64,000 bases of DNA, from positions 112,789 to 176,788 of the forward strand of contig QCLI01000002.1 in NCBI GenBank assembly GCA_003214695.1, read 5' to 3'. Made by a program: the position numbers and the translations under genes. Of the stretch, positions 20,484 to 30,391 are shown piece after piece. This stretch comes from Prochlorococcus sp. AG-412-P08 (GTDB taxonomy: Bacteria > Cyanobacteriota > Cyanobacteriia > PCC-6307 > Cyanobiaceae). The notes below the pieces were generated by a model that was not told where the DNA came from, did no database searches, and saw only the letters and a list, made by a program, of their open reading frames with translations. Positions within the stretch are counted from its first letter, which is position 1. The number at the start of each line of letters is the position of its first letter.

Positions 20484-20592
20484 TTTCTTCGTCTAGTTAG
20501 CTTTAATTGGCTAGGCATCTTTAGGCTCTTTCTTTCTGGCAATAAGCTAGTTGGAGTTTTTTTGTCTCTTGTTTTAAAAATAAGAGGTTATT

Positions 20593-21597
20593 TTATATTG
20601 GTTTATCCAAAGTAATACCTTCTCCAGGGTCTTCCACGGCTTTTTCAATTAAATCAGCAAGAAACAATGCTCTGGAAGCTTGTGGACCATCTACTGCAGG
20701 TACTTCAAGACCTCTTACGCATTGGAGAAAGTGTTCTAGTTCTGCATAAAGTGGTTCGATGGATGTAGTGCTAACTTCTTCAACAAAACCGTCAGTCCTA
20801 TAAAGCAATTCTCCGTGGTCTGCTGAGTACCATTCATGAGTTTTTCGGTGAATATGAAGGGTATGATTTAAAAAGTCAGTTTCTACAAGACTTTTTTTGC
20901 AGTGAGCACTTAATGTGCGTATCTTTCTATGACTCATTTTGCTTGCAGTTAGGCTTGCAATTACTCCATTTGTAAACCCAAGCGTTGCGTTCACATAATC
21001 CATTGGACCATCGAGGCTGCACCCGCCAACTGCAGCCAGTCTAGAAACAGGCGCATTGGCTAATTCGAGAATTAGATCTAAATCATGGATCATTAAATCT
21101 AGCACTACAGAAACATCATTTGCTCTGTCAGGATGAGGACTGTGCCGCCTTGCTTCGAGTACTAACACTTCTTCTTCAGTGACAACCTTTGTAAGCTCTT
21201 TGAATGCAGGGTTAAATCTTTCAATATGGCCTACTTGTAATAACCTTTTTGCATCATTTGAGGCATCAATAAGCTCAGTGGCTTCTTTTTGACTAGCAGC
21301 AATTGGTTTTTCAATCAAAATATGCTTCCCAGCTTCTAAGCAATGAATCCCAACTTTGTGATGAAACAAAGTAGGAACAGCTATGCAAACTGCCTCTACT
21401 TTTGGTAGCAGTTCTTCGTAGTTTGCGAACCAAGCACAACTGAATTGCTCTTGTGCTAATTTCCCACGTTTCGAATCAAGGTCTGCTACTCCAACAAGTT
21501 CTGCGTCTTTTAGGAGACTTAAAACTCGTGCATGGTGCCAGCCCATGTTCCCTATCCCAATTACACCAACCTTCACCGGGACAATGGCGGAGGTCAT
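20593..21597 (-). CDS. Gfo/Idh/MocA-family oxidoreductase
   Basis: A 334-residue NAD(P)-dependent dehydrogenase. The Rossmann motif GVIGIGNMGWHHARVLS is at the N-terminus, and the family hallmark HILIEKPIAAS with the catalytic lysine is near residue 97. The C-terminal half is the substrate domain (VLDLMIHDLDLILELANAPV). Family members oxidise sugars, inositol or UDP-sugars or act in biliverdin reduction; the substrate cannot be read here. It lies 35 bases downstream of the CBS-domain protein on the same strand. Confidence 0.85.
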   Translation of the reverse strand: MTSAIVPVKVGVIGIGNMGWHHARVLSLLKDAELVGVADLDSKRGKLAQEQFSCAWFANYEELLPKVEAVCIAVPTLFHHKVGIHCLEAGKHILIEKPIAASQKEATELIDASNDAKRLLQVGHIERFNPAFKELTKVVTEEEVLVLEARRHSPHPDRANDVSVVLDLMIHDLDLILELANAPVSRLAAVGGCSLDGPMDYVNATLGFTNGVIASLTASKMSHRKIRTLSAHCKKSLVETDFLNHTLHIHRKTHEWYSADHGELLYRTDGFVEEVSTTSIEPLYAELEHFLQCVRGLEVPAVDGPQASRALFLADLIEKAVEDPGEGITLDKPI

Positions 21598-21632
21598 TTT
21601 AAAGTCACCATATTATTCACTGAGAATAGCCT

Positions 21633-22919
21633 TTATAGATTTTCTGTTGAAGCTTTTGATGGCAAGAGTATCTTTACTCTTTCAATTCTAGGACCTTTCA
21701 TCGAGATTATTTCAAAATGGATTCCATTATCTAATAGAGAGTCTCCCTTTGCAGGAACTTGCTGGAATTTCTCTAGAAGAAAACCTGCAAGTGTGTGGTA
21801 ATCATTGGATTCTGGAAGATCAATAACAAGTTGTCTATTGATTTCAATGATTTCTAAATCCCCTGCTGAGAGCCATTTCTCAGGAATAGTTGTTATTTGC
21901 TTTAGAAAAGGATCTTTTGCAGAATCAATCTCATCCCCAACTATTTCTCCTGTTAGGTCAGCAGAAGTAATTAACCCTTCAGTACCTCCATGCTCATCAA
22001 CTACAAGTAAAAAAGGGTTGCCACTTTTTATCAGAGGAAGAATCTTATCCAAAGTACAGGTCTCAAGAACTTTTGGAACTGATTGAACGTACTCTCTTAA
22101 GCATGTATCTAGCTGCATTGTTCCTTTGGATATTGGGTCCGCAAGTTGACGAAGATCTAATACTCCTAAAACATCATCGAGTGACTTGTCTGTAACAAGG
22201 AACCGAGCATGTCTGCTTAAGTGAACTTCTTTCATTAATTGTGAGAAACTTACATTACTCGGCAATGTGACCATTCCAGAGCGAGGAACCATTATTTCTC
22301 TTACTTGTGTATCGCGTAAGGCAAAAACTCCTTCCAAAATATTTTTTTCATCTGGCATTAATCCAGTTACGCCTCCTCTTTCGATAAGAGTTTCTAATTC
22401 TCCTGCAGAAAGCGCAGATACTAGTGAATCCCATCTGGTATTAAGTCCCACTACCTTAAAAAGAGAGGATGAAATTTTTTCTAATAAGAATAAAATCGGA
22501 GCAATTCCTCTCATTATTAATTCTAGAAGAGGAGAAAGACTTAGAGCTGCTTTTTCTGTTCTACTCAGAACCAATGCTTTTGGGATAAGGCCTCCCAGAA
22601 GAGTTAGAAGTGTTACGCAAGAGATGAATAAAACCATTTCCCAAATAAGCTTTGATTGAGCCTCGGGAGGCCACCAGGCTCGAGAAAGGTTGTTTATTGA
22701 CCATCCCATTCCTACCAATGAAAAAGTCATCCCTAGCTGCGTAACCATTAGAAGCATTCTGAGCTTTCGCTGTAATCGATTTACAGAATTAGCTCCAGAT
22801 TGGTTTTCTTCTATAAGCCTTTCGACACGACTTGGTCGTAAACGAAGAACCGCAAGTTCTCCGGCAGCGAAAAAAGCTGTTAAGGCAATTAATATGCCTA
22901 GTAGAAGAAATTGCATCAA
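21633..22919 (-). CDS. CNNM/HlyC-CorC family membrane protein with CBS domains
   Basis: A 428-residue protein with an N-terminal DUF21 membrane domain (about residues 1-180; FLLLGILIALTAFFAAGELA), then a CBS pair (about 200-330; REIMVPRSGMVTLP, LVVDEHGGTEGLITSADL) and a C-terminal CorC_HlyC domain (about 345-425). The family is proposed to export or sense Mg2+ or Co2+, and the hemolysin name is historical. It is 11 bases from the 3' end of tRNA-Met and on the same strand. Confidence 0.88.
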   Translation of the reverse strand: MMQFLLLGILIALTAFFAAGELAVLRLRPSRVERLIEENQSGANSVNRLQRKLRMLLMVTQLGMTFSLVGMGWSINNLSRAWWPPEAQSKLIWEMVLFISCVTLLTLLGGLIPKALVLSRTEKAALSLSPLLELIMRGIAPILFLLEKISSSLFKVVGLNTRWDSLVSALSAGELETLIERGGVTGLMPDEKNILEGVFALRDTQVREIMVPRSGMVTLPSNVSFSQLMKEVHLSRHARFLVTDKSLDDVLGVLDLRQLADPISKGTMQLDTCLREYVQSVPKVLETCTLDKILPLIKSGNPFLLVVDEHGGTEGLITSADLTGEIVGDEIDSAKDPFLKQITTIPEKWLSAGDLEIIEINRQLVIDLPESNDYHTLAGFLLEKFQQVPAKGDSLLDNGIHFEIISMKGPRIERVKILLPSKASTENL

Positions 22920-22930
22920 TGAATTTGAAA

Positions 22931-23003
22931 TGGGGGTGGCGAGGATCGAACTCGCCTAAGGCGAATTATGAGTTCGCTGCATTCACCAGATTGCTACACC
23001 CCC
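22931..23003 (-). tRNA. tRNA-Met (anticodon CAU), elongator type
   Basis: On the minus strand a 73-base cloverleaf: acceptor GGGGGTG/CACCCCC with discriminator A, D arm TAGCAATCTGGTGAATGC, anticodon stem-loop GCGAACTCATAATTCGC with CAT in the loop, and T arm GCGAGTTCGATCCTCGC. The 3' CCA is not encoded. The fully paired first acceptor position argues against an initiator. A tRNA-Ile with modified CAU cannot be fully excluded. Confidence 0.88.
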
Positions 23004-23116
23004 GAAATAATGGGTTTCTAAAATGGCCTATGGTGAATTTTAAGACCTTTATAGGAATAATAATTAGAAGCTAAGCCTATGAAGTAAGGCAATGCTCTAA
23101 AGATTTAATTTTCCTC

Positions 23117-23701
23117 ATGAATTCACCTCTTGAATCTAGTCAAACTTCTAGAGAAAAGCTTCTAACTCTTTTGGTTTCAAAGGCATATAGGTATGGGACC
23201 TTTACCTTGTCATCAGGGAGAAAAAGCAACCACTATGTAAATTGCAAGCCCGTAAGCCTAAGTGGTGTTGGCTTAATTTTATTGGGAAGCATGATGTTGG
23301 AAAAAGTCGAATCTGATGCGCATGCTGTGGCAGGAATGACTCTTGGAGGAGACCCATTAGTGACTGCAGTTGCTATGGCGGCGGCTCAATTGGGAAGGTC
23401 TTTAGATGCATTGATAGTTAGGAAAGAGCCAAAAGGATATGGAACAGCAGCTTGGTTGGAAGGCCCTCTACCTAAAAGAGGTTCTTTAATTACAGTTTTA
23501 GAGGATGTAGTCACAACTGGCGACTCTTCTTTAAAGGCAGCGAATCAACTTGTCGAGGCTGGATATAAAGTAGAAACTATTATTACGATTGTTGATAGAC
23601 AAGAGGGTGGCGAAATGGCAATTAAAAAAGCAGGGTTTACTTTAAAAAGTCTTTTCTTACTTGATGAAGTTTCTCGAAAATTTAATGCACCTGGGACATG
23701 A
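23117..23701 (+). CDS. pyrE: Orotate phosphoribosyltransferase
   Basis: Transfers ribose-phosphate from PRPP to orotate in pyrimidine synthesis. The 194-residue product has the PRPP-binding motif [15 protein letters not shown] and the N-terminal [18 protein letters not shown] segment typical of OPRTase. Its stop codon overlaps the start of the following YgfZ-like gene as ATGA, so translation is likely coupled. A bacterial OMP decarboxylase partner is not adjacent. Confidence 0.95.
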   Translation: MNSPLESSQTSREKLLTLLVSKAYRYGTFTLSSGRKSNHYVNCKPVSLSGVGLILLGSMMLEKVESDAHAVAGMTLGGDPLVTAVAMAAAQLGRSLDALIVRKEPKGYGTAAWLEGPLPKRGSLITVLEDVVTTGDSSLKAANQLVEAGYKVETIITIVDRQEGGEMAIKKAGFTLKSLFLLDEVSRKFNAPGT

Positions 23702-24555
23702 GCTCCTTCAATAATTATCTATGGGATATACCCCTGCCTTTGTTTAAATTAGAAGGAGCTGATTGTAGAACCTTCCTAAATAGTCAGACAACTTTTGATG
23801 TTTTAAGAATCAAGGAAGGAATTATTTTTCGTACATGTTGGTTATCCCCTGTTGGAAGATTTAAAGCTTTATTGGAGGGGAAAATGGTAGGTGGATGTAT
23901 TGAGTTTGTTGTATTATTAGGAGACATTCAAGAATTAATTTATGGCCTAAATAAAGTTATATTTCCTGTTGATAGAGTTAATATTATTGCTTGTGATCAG
24001 GTTAGAAGATTACAAATAATTTCTATGAATGAATCTTGGAAAGAAACTCCTACTCAATGGCTATCAAATAAAGAAAAGACCCCTCAATCGTTTTTGGAAA
24101 TTAAGGCTGCAAGCAAAACTATTCTTCAGGAATGGAAAATTAAACAGGGTTTGCCAGATACAAGAAATCATATAATTCAGAAATGTAATCCGTTTGAAAT
24201 AGGCCTATCTGACTTCGTTAATCTTGAAAAAGGCTGTTATTTAGGACAAGAAACTTTATCTAAGGTTAAGAATATGGGGAATTTGAAGCATCAATTGAGA
24301 TTTTTTGAATACGAAGGGAAATTGAACTCTGGTGAAAAGTTAATACTTTCAAGCGAATACGGTGAAAGGAATTCTAATGAAACTGTAGGTTTTGTATGCT
24401 CTTCTATGCTTTCTGGTGATAATAATACAATTGGATTAGCTTTGATTAGAAGAAGATTCTCTTCATGCGATAACTTGCAGTTAGGTGAAACTCGTGAGAG
24501 GATGAAAATAAAAATCCCCTTAGGATTTAAAGGAATTGATGATATAAAGACTTGA
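23698..24555 (+). CDS. YgfZ/GcvT-like folate-binding protein
   Basis: A 285-residue protein of the GcvT-related YgfZ family, which uses folate and helps assemble or repair certain iron-sulfur enzymes. The family hallmark KGCYLGQET, with the conserved cysteine, is at about residue 180 inside [35 protein letters not shown] near the N-terminus also fits. The ATG overlaps the pyrE stop codon by four bases. It converges with the nuclease gene, two bases apart. Confidence 0.88.
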   Translation: MSSFNNYLWDIPLPLFKLEGADCRTFLNSQTTFDVLRIKEGIIFRTCWLSPVGRFKALLEGKMVGGCIEFVVLLGDIQELIYGLNKVIFPVDRVNIIACDQVRRLQIISMNESWKETPTQWLSNKEKTPQSFLEIKAASKTILQEWKIKQGLPDTRNHIIQKCNPFEIGLSDFVNLEKGCYLGQETLSKVKNMGNLKHQLRFFEYEGKLNSGEKLILSSEYGERNSNETVGFVCSSMLSGDNNTIGLALIRRRFSSCDNLQLGETRERMKIKIPLGFKGIDDIKT

Positions 24556-24557
24556 AA

Positions 24558-26024
24558 TTATTGCTCATTTAGTAACCATTCAGCTATTTTCCATGTTGCA
24601 ATACAATCATCTCGATTGTACTTTAGAATCCATTCTAGTTTATTTGACCTTCGATTTCTAATTTCGACTGATCTTTTCCATTGTCTCCACCAAAGTAATG
24701 CTCTGGCACCATTGCTTCCTTTGTAAGTCCATCTAAAATCTAACCATTGAGCAACATTCTTTAAACTATAATTTGATAGAGGTAGAAGCCACCCTCTTTT
24801 TAACCTTGCATGAATATCTATAAAGTTAACGGTCATAATTTTGATTTCTTTTTCATTCTCTCCATGTCTTTTTGCTAATTTATAAAAAGACAATAGCTCT
24901 GTCTCACCATAATGAAGCACAGGTATATCCTGAAAAGCTTTTAACCTGTGTTTTATTTTATTCAAAATAGCTTTCTCATTATTATTCTCTATATTTAAGA
25001 TTGGTTTATATTTAGCATCATCTAAAGACCATTCTCCATTCTCTCGTCGTCTAAGTAAAATAAAACCATGCAGGAAGTCATGCCTAGCATCTGGGTCCGA
25101 TTCGATATCATAAATTAAAACTTCTTTGGCAAATTTGAGCTCAGGTAGAATTATCTTTTCTCCTAAACGTTTTGGTATTAAGTTGCTCTGAACTTTTGCT
25201 TGACTAATAAGTTGAGGGGCAATTTTTTCATGGGCTTCTCCATACTTACTTAGCTTCTTACTTAAATCTATTGGACTAGTTGATGCAAGTTCATTTAGAT
25301 TGCTAATGCCAATTTCTTGAAGAATATTTTTCCTTTTTGCTCCAACACCATTTACTTCACTTAGATCTCCTTCTTGATTAGCCTTCTCATCACAGAGCTG
25401 TTTCCAAGAGCAGAGGGCGCATTTTTTTCTATCAGAGATAAGGGCTGGTGGATCTTCTTTACAGATTTCTTTGTTGATTCTTTTCAATGAATCCAATAAT
25501 TCAGCTTTGGTTTTTTTTGTGAGAATAATTTTCTCGACTTCTAAGTCATTATTTACTTTAGAAATGGCGAGGCCATATTTGACTTCAATTTTTTGAAATT
25601 GTTCTAGTAGATATCCCCAAAAGGCAAGAGAAAGACGATTCTCTCTTGTGATTCTATGACCTTGGCGAACTGTGATTGGTATGTATGAGAATTTCCCCCA
25701 GAAGCTGTTTCCGTTTATTTTTTGAAGTAGCAGAGGATGTCCTTCTATATGGAAGCCTAAAGAGGTAAGTCCTCTTAAACGAACGCCAACGACTTCTCTT
25801 GCACCTCTTTTCAACCCATCGATTCCTTTTTGGGGAGAATTACTTAAGAATCCTTCCAGGCTTTTGTGCTGGTGATCAAGTTGAAGTGCTCGATGAGCTG
25901 ACCAAACTTTTTTGTGAGTATTTTCATTTTGATCTAACCAAGCCTTTCTCCTGCAGCGTATCCAGCTGCATAACATTCGATCAGTTATTGTTTTACTTCC
26001 TAGAATGTGAGAACCCATATACAT
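24558..26024 (-). CDS. TM0106-family RecB-like nuclease
   Basis: A 488-residue predicted nuclease. Part one is a PD-(D/E)XK RecB-like domain with cysteines suited to a [4Fe-4S] cluster: C-x4-C in LCSWIRCRRKAWL near residue 22 and KKCALCSWKQLCDE near residue 205. A helix-hairpin-helix-like stretch follows (VNGVGAKRKNILQEIGISN). The C-terminal half is an RNase H-like fold (YDIESDPDARHDFLHGFIL ... YNRDDCIATWKIAEWL). The order matches the TM0106/YprB-like family. Cellular role unknown; perhaps DNA repair. No CRISPR or cas genes are near. Confidence 0.82.
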   Translation of the reverse strand: MYMGSHILGSKTITDRMLCSWIRCRRKAWLDQNENTHKKVWSAHRALQLDHQHKSLEGFLSNSPQKGIDGLKRGAREVVGVRLRGLTSLGFHIEGHPLLLQKINGNSFWGKFSYIPITVRQGHRITRENRLSLAFWGYLLEQFQKIEVKYGLAISKVNNDLEVEKIILTKKTKAELLDSLKRINKEICKEDPPALISDRKKCALCSWKQLCDEKANQEGDLSEVNGVGAKRKNILQEIGISNLNELASTSPIDLSKKLSKYGEAHEKIAPQLISQAKVQSNLIPKRLGEKIILPELKFAKEVLIYDIESDPDARHDFLHGFILLRRRENGEWSLDDAKYKPILNIENNNEKAILNKIKHRLKAFQDIPVLHYGETELLSFYKLAKRHGENEKEIKIMTVNFIDIHARLKRGWLLPLSNYSLKNVAQWLDFRWTYKGSNGARALLWWRQWKRSVEIRNRRSNKLEWILKYNRDDCIATWKIAEWLLNEQ

Positions 26025-26085
26025 AGATTAATTTTAATTTTATGAAAACTTTTTTAATTGATTGTTTTGAATCTTTTAGCAGACT

Positions 26086-27528
26086 ATGAAACTGGAAGCA
26101 TCACCAATTCAATTTGGTACTGATGGCTGGAGAGGTCTACTGGGGGTTGATGTCACTATTGAAAGACTTCTCTTAGTAGCATTAGCGGCAACTGAAGAAA
26201 TGATATATAGGGGAAATTGTGATCTGGCTAAAAAGGTAATCATTGGTTATGACAGAAGATTCTTGGCACCTGAATTTGCTGAGGGAATAGCTTCATCAGT
26301 CAGAGCATGTGGCTTGGAGCCATTGTTAGCAGATGAAGCAGTAACTACGCCTGCATGCAGTTGGGCAGTAGTTGAACATAATGCTTTAGGTGCATTAATT
26401 ATTACAGCTAGTCATAACCCTCCAGAGTGGTTGGGTTTAAAAATCAAGAGTCCTAGTGGAGCTTCCGTTGATGAGGACTTTACAAGAGCTGTTGAAAGAA
26501 GAATTCTTTTTAAAGGAAAATCTATTTTTGAAGTTCAAGAAATTCAAAAAATTAATTGTCGTAAGAATCACTTAATTGGATTGCAGGGAAAATTTAATAT
26601 TCCAGCGCTTGTTCAGGGAATGCAAAATATGGGATTGCATTTGATCGTTGATTCAATGCATGGTTCGGCTGCAGGTTGTTTCAAAGAACTTCTTGGGAGG
26701 AATTCCGAGGAGTTTCTGACAGAAATTCGCATTAACCGTGATCCATTGTTTGGTGGCAATGCTCCTGAGCCATTGGAGAAGAATCTAGGTGAACTTATTG
26801 CTAATACTAAAAAATCTTCCAAAGTCGGCCAACCTTCTTTAGGGCTAGCTTTTGATGGTGATGGTGATCGAATAGCAGTGATAGATGAAACAGGAAGATT
26901 TTGTAGCACACAAGTCTTAATTCCCCTTTTTATTGAACATTTGGTTCAAGTTCGGAATATTCCTGGTTGTGTTATTAAAACTGTGAGTGGATCTGATTGC
27001 ATACGTTTAATAGCAGAAAAGTTTGACAGAAAAGTTATTGAATGCCCAGTAGGTTTTAAATATATTGCAAAAGAAATGCTTCACACCAAAGTCTTGATTG
27101 GTGGAGAAGAGTCTGGAGGTATAGGATTTGGTGAGCACTTGCCAGAAAGAGACGCTCTATTTGCTGCGTTACTTTTGCTTGAGGCAATTGTTCAAGGAAG
27201 AGAGCCCTTAGGGGTACGTTTAAATAATTTAGCAAGGCACATAGGCTCTAGTGCTTATGATCGTATTGACCTTTTACTTGCAAATAACGAGTCAAGAGTA
27301 AGAGTTGAAGAGTCCTTGAAAAATGATCCGCCCTTATTAATTAGAACCAAAACAGTTAAGCAAGTAATTTCGATTGATGGATGCAAACTAAAGTTTGGGG
27401 AAAGAGATTGGCTGATGTTTCGTTTCTCAGGAACTGAACCTTTGTTAAGAATTTATTGTGAAGCTCCAACAAGTGAAGAAGTACAGAGAACTCTTGCTTG
27501 GGCAAAAGAATTTGTTGCCTCAATATGA
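26086..27528 (+). CDS. Phosphoglucomutase/phosphomannomutase family protein
   Basis: A 480-residue alpha-D-phosphohexomutase. Domain motifs appear in order: active-site serine loop ITASHNPPEWLGLKI (about residue 105), metal loop LAFDGDGDRIAVID (about 265), sugar-binding loop GGEESGGIGFGEH (about 345), and phosphate loop FRFSGTEPLLRIY (about 445). It interconverts 1- and 6-phosphates of glucose, mannose or glucosamine; which one is not clear from sequence. It is translationally coupled to rdgB by an ATGA overlap. Confidence 0.9.
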   Translation: MKLEASPIQFGTDGWRGLLGVDVTIERLLLVALAATEEMIYRGNCDLAKKVIIGYDRRFLAPEFAEGIASSVRACGLEPLLADEAVTTPACSWAVVEHNALGALIITASHNPPEWLGLKIKSPSGASVDEDFTRAVERRILFKGKSIFEVQEIQKINCRKNHLIGLQGKFNIPALVQGMQNMGLHLIVDSMHGSAAGCFKELLGRNSEEFLTEIRINRDPLFGGNAPEPLEKNLGELIANTKKSSKVGQPSLGLAFDGDGDRIAVIDETGRFCSTQVLIPLFIEHLVQVRNIPGCVIKTVSGSDCIRLIAEKFDRKVIECPVGFKYIAKEMLHTKVLIGGEESGGIGFGEHLPERDALFAALLLLEAIVQGREPLGVRLNNLARHIGSSAYDRIDLLLANNESRVRVEESLKNDPPLLIRTKTVKQVISIDGCKLKFGERDWLMFRFSGTEPLLRIYCEAPTSEEVQRTLAWAKEFVASI

Positions 27529-28139
27529 ATTTGAGTCTTGAAAAAAATGCTTTTCGTACTCTTGTAATTGCGAGTACTAATAAAGGGAAGGTCCAGGAGT
27601 TTAAAAGACTCTTATCGACTTATCCGCTTGAAGTTATTGGTCAGCCAGGCGGAATACAAGTTGAAGAGACTGGAAAAAGTTTTGTTGACAATGCTCGTTT
27701 AAAAGCCATTACTGCAGCGAGATATACAGGAGACATAGCGCTTGCAGATGATTCAGGATTATGTGTTAATGCTTTGGGTGGAGCACCAGGAGTATATTCT
27801 TCACGATATGCAAATACAGATCGAGAGAGGATTGCAAGGCTGCTACATGAGTTAAGAAATTGTTCGAATAGGAGTGCTTTTTTTTTGGCAGCTCTTTGTG
27901 TTGCTTCTCCTAGTGGAAAAGTTTTGTTAGAAGTTGAAGGACGCTGCGATGGTTTTATTGCAAGTGAGCCAAGAGGGAATGATGGCTTTGGTTATGATCC
28001 AATTTTTAAGGCTAAAGCTACTGGATTGACTTTTTCGGAAATGGGCTTTGATCAAAAACAAAAAATTAGTCATCGAGCTCTTGCTTTTCAAGCATTAAGA
28101 CCTGGTTTGAAAACGATTTTAAATTGTGAGCTTGAATGA
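27525..28139 (+). CDS. rdgB: Non-canonical purine NTP pyrophosphatase (RdgB/HAM1)
   Basis: Removes ITP, dITP and XTP from nucleotide pools. The track begins at 27498, but the ATG at 27525 overlaps the upstream stop as ATGA and gives a 204-residue product with the expected N-terminus. Motifs: IASTNKGKVQEFKRLL, ALADDSGLCVNALGGAPGVY, and GNDGFGYDPIF. It converges with the carotenoid oxygenase gene. Confidence 0.93.
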   Translation: MNLSLEKNAFRTLVIASTNKGKVQEFKRLLSTYPLEVIGQPGGIQVEETGKSFVDNARLKAITAARYTGDIALADDSGLCVNALGGAPGVYSSRYANTDRERIARLLHELRNCSNRSAFFLAALCVASPSGKVLLEVEGRCDGFIASEPRGNDGFGYDPIFKAKATGLTFSEMGFDQKQKISHRALAFQALRPGLKTILNCELE

Positions 28140-28159
28140 ATTCATTTTTCCATTAATCA

Positions 28160-29650
28160 TTAATTTGAGTCGACCCAGCTCCCATGCAATCCATGAGGGA
28201 TTTTGATAGGTATTTCCAAAGTTGCTTGATGGCTCAGATCTTTGGCATTTAACACTACTAGTTCAGTTTTTTTTAGTGCTCCATTCCAAATCAAGACTAA
28301 TATCCAGCCATGATCTTCCTCTTTAGAAGAACTCTTTGGAATCATTAAGGGTTCACTTACAAAGCCTCTTGGTGCAATGCTCCAGGTATGTGATTCTCCA
28401 TTAACCAAATCTAATTTTTTTATTGCTTGTAGAGGTCCGTTGCCAGTCTTTTTCTCTGCAGTAGCCATCCAGCTATATCGAGCCTGAAGTCCGACTTTAC
28501 GTGGATTAACCATTGCGAACTCACAACATTGATTGCTTAATGTTTTTTCTTCGATTGAGTTTGTTAATAGATTAATTTTGCATCTTTTTAAAATTCCTTC
28601 GGGAAGTTGATTGAAGTCGATTCTCTTGAAATCTTGATTTGGTCCAATTGAAGGGAAGTCATCATAAAAAATGCTTTCTACAAATATTTCATGATTCTCC
28701 TCCCAGGCATTTAGATGATGAAAAACAAAACCATCTGGGGCATCAATTATTTGTGGCTTTGTTTTTGAGAATGCCCCATGATCTCTTGGTATTAACCAGA
28801 ATTTACTTTTTCTGTTGAAGTTGGATTTTAAGCATTGTGCGGCACCCTTTTGACCTAATAGAAAAGGTAGAGGGTTGAAATCTATTGCATTTTGAAGAAA
28901 AATTGCCCAATTAGGAGTGATGGAGAAGTCATGGAGAAATGCAAAACCATTAAAGGTGTCCTTTCTTTCTGTCATTAAGCAACCAGCATTTGCTCCTTTA
29001 GTGGCAAATTCCATCAGTCTGATCGTGCTTTTTGGACCTGTTTTGACCCCAAAGGTGACCATCCTTGAATCGTTATTGTGTCCTGGGTCAAAACGTGGGT
29101 GAGCACTAAATGCTTCATTTGCTGAAAGTGCTCCTTTTAAATTAGACAATCCATTTGTTTCTAAAGTTGCTGGGTCTAAGCTATGAGGACTGCCTGCTTC
29201 CCAGAGAGCAAGAAGCTCTTCACCAAGTCTTATTACGTTGGTATTAGCAATATTTTTCAAGCGAAGATCGAAGGCGTTAGCTAGAAGTAACCCTGACTTT
29301 TTGCTCCCAAATACTCCTCTGTATAAGAATTTCCCTGCTTTTTCTTCTTCTTCCCATTCTTTTGTTCTTACAAAACGATTACTGAAAGTTGCGACACCAT
29401 TTGTGAATTGTATGGATGAAACCATTCCGTCACCATCAAAAGGATGATGAACCCATTCGCCTTTGCGCTCTAGCCTTCCTGGTCCATTTCTATAAAATGT
29501 GCCATTTAAATCTTTTGGAATTTCACCTTTAATTAATTCTAATGTTGTCTGCCGATGTTCTTTTTCGACATTGCAATAGGCACTAGACCAGTCTTCTTGA
29601 TCAAATCTTGCGGTCAGTTTTGTTTTATCTGCATCTATTACAGGATTCAT
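28160..29650 (-). CDS. Carotenoid oxygenase (RPE65/CCD family)
   Basis: A 496-residue carotenoid-cleavage dioxygenase homologue, a seven-bladed propeller with a non-heme Fe(II). The four iron-ligand histidines can be placed in FSAHPRFD, AFLHDFSITPN, VFHHLNAWEEN and the terminal HGLHGSW. FYRNGPGRLERKG and HPFDGDGMVSSI are further family signatures. Cyanobacterial members cleave carotenoids or apocarotenoids to aldehydes; the substrate here is not known. It is transcribed alone on the minus strand, separated from hisB by about 85 bases. Confidence 0.92.
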   Translation of the reverse strand: MNPVIDADKTKLTARFDQEDWSSAYCNVEKEHRQTTLELIKGEIPKDLNGTFYRNGPGRLERKGEWVHHPFDGDGMVSSIQFTNGVATFSNRFVRTKEWEEEEKAGKFLYRGVFGSKKSGLLLANAFDLRLKNIANTNVIRLGEELLALWEAGSPHSLDPATLETNGLSNLKGALSANEAFSAHPRFDPGHNNDSRMVTFGVKTGPKSTIRLMEFATKGANAGCLMTERKDTFNGFAFLHDFSITPNWAIFLQNAIDFNPLPFLLGQKGAAQCLKSNFNRKSKFWLIPRDHGAFSKTKPQIIDAPDGFVFHHLNAWEENHEIFVESIFYDDFPSIGPNQDFKRIDFNQLPEGILKRCKINLLTNSIEEKTLSNQCCEFAMVNPRKVGLQARYSWMATAEKKTGNGPLQAIKKLDLVNGESHTWSIAPRGFVSEPLMIPKSSSKEEDHGWILVLIWNGALKKTELVVLNAKDLSHQATLEIPIKIPHGLHGSWVDSN

Positions 29651-29736
29651 CGCACAAATTGATTTATCAAACTAATAGATCTTCGCGCAAATAGCTAGAA
29701 AACGCGAGAGTAAATTATTAGGAGTAGAGATTGCTT

Positions 29737-30348
29737 TTAATTGCCTGCTTGTTCTAGAACTCCTTTGCTGCTAGGTACTTCGCCTAATCGTCTCGGATCA
29801 AATTCGATGGCCATCCTGAGGGCCTTAGCAAATGCTTTGAAGCATGCTTCAACTATGTGGTGTGAATTGCTCCCACTAAGTTGTCGTATATGTAAAGTTA
29901 AGCCACTATTGTTTGCAATTGCTACAAAAAATTCTTTTATCAGCTCTGTGTCGTAGGTGCCAATTTTTTGAGTGGGGATGTTTAATTTATAATTTATGTG
30001 CGGACGACCTGAGCAATCCAATACAACTTGAACTAGCGCTTCATCTAAAGGAGCAGTAAATTGACCAAATCTATAAATTCCTTTTCTATCTCCTAAAGCT
30101 TGTGATAAAGCTTGCCCAAGAGCAATCCCAACATCTTCATTAGTATGATGATCGTCTATGTGGGTGTCACCTGTTGCTTGTACTTCTAAATTAATTAGGC
30201 TGTGACTTGAAAGTTGATGAAGCATATGATCTAAGAAAGCAATCCCAGAAGAAATGTTGCTTTTTCCAGAACCATCAAGCCCCAATCGAACATTGACATC
30301 AGTTTCGTTTGTGACTCGATGAATTACTCCTTCCCTGTGATTATTCAT
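29737..30348 (-). CDS. hisB: Imidazoleglycerol-phosphate dehydratase
   Basis: Dehydrates imidazole-glycerol phosphate in histidine biosynthesis using Mn2+. The 203-residue monofunctional enzyme shows the two metal-site repeats [11 protein letters not shown] and [17 protein letters not shown], and later [15 protein letters not shown]. The length equals that of plant and cyanobacterial HisB without a phosphatase domain. It lies 43 bases downstream of fabI on the same strand, so cotranscription is plausible. Confidence 0.95.
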   Translation of the reverse strand: MNNHREGVIHRVTNETDVNVRLGLDGSGKSNISSGIAFLDHMLHQLSSHSLINLEVQATGDTHIDDHHTNEDVGIALGQALSQALGDRKGIYRFGQFTAPLDEALVQVVLDCSGRPHINYKLNIPTQKIGTYDTELIKEFFVAIANNSGLTLHIRQLSGSNSHHIVEACFKAFAKALRMAIEFDPRRLGEVPSSKGVLEQAGN

Positions 30349-30391
30349 ATAACTAATTAACTAGCTAACTAAATCTATCGTGCCATTAAAA

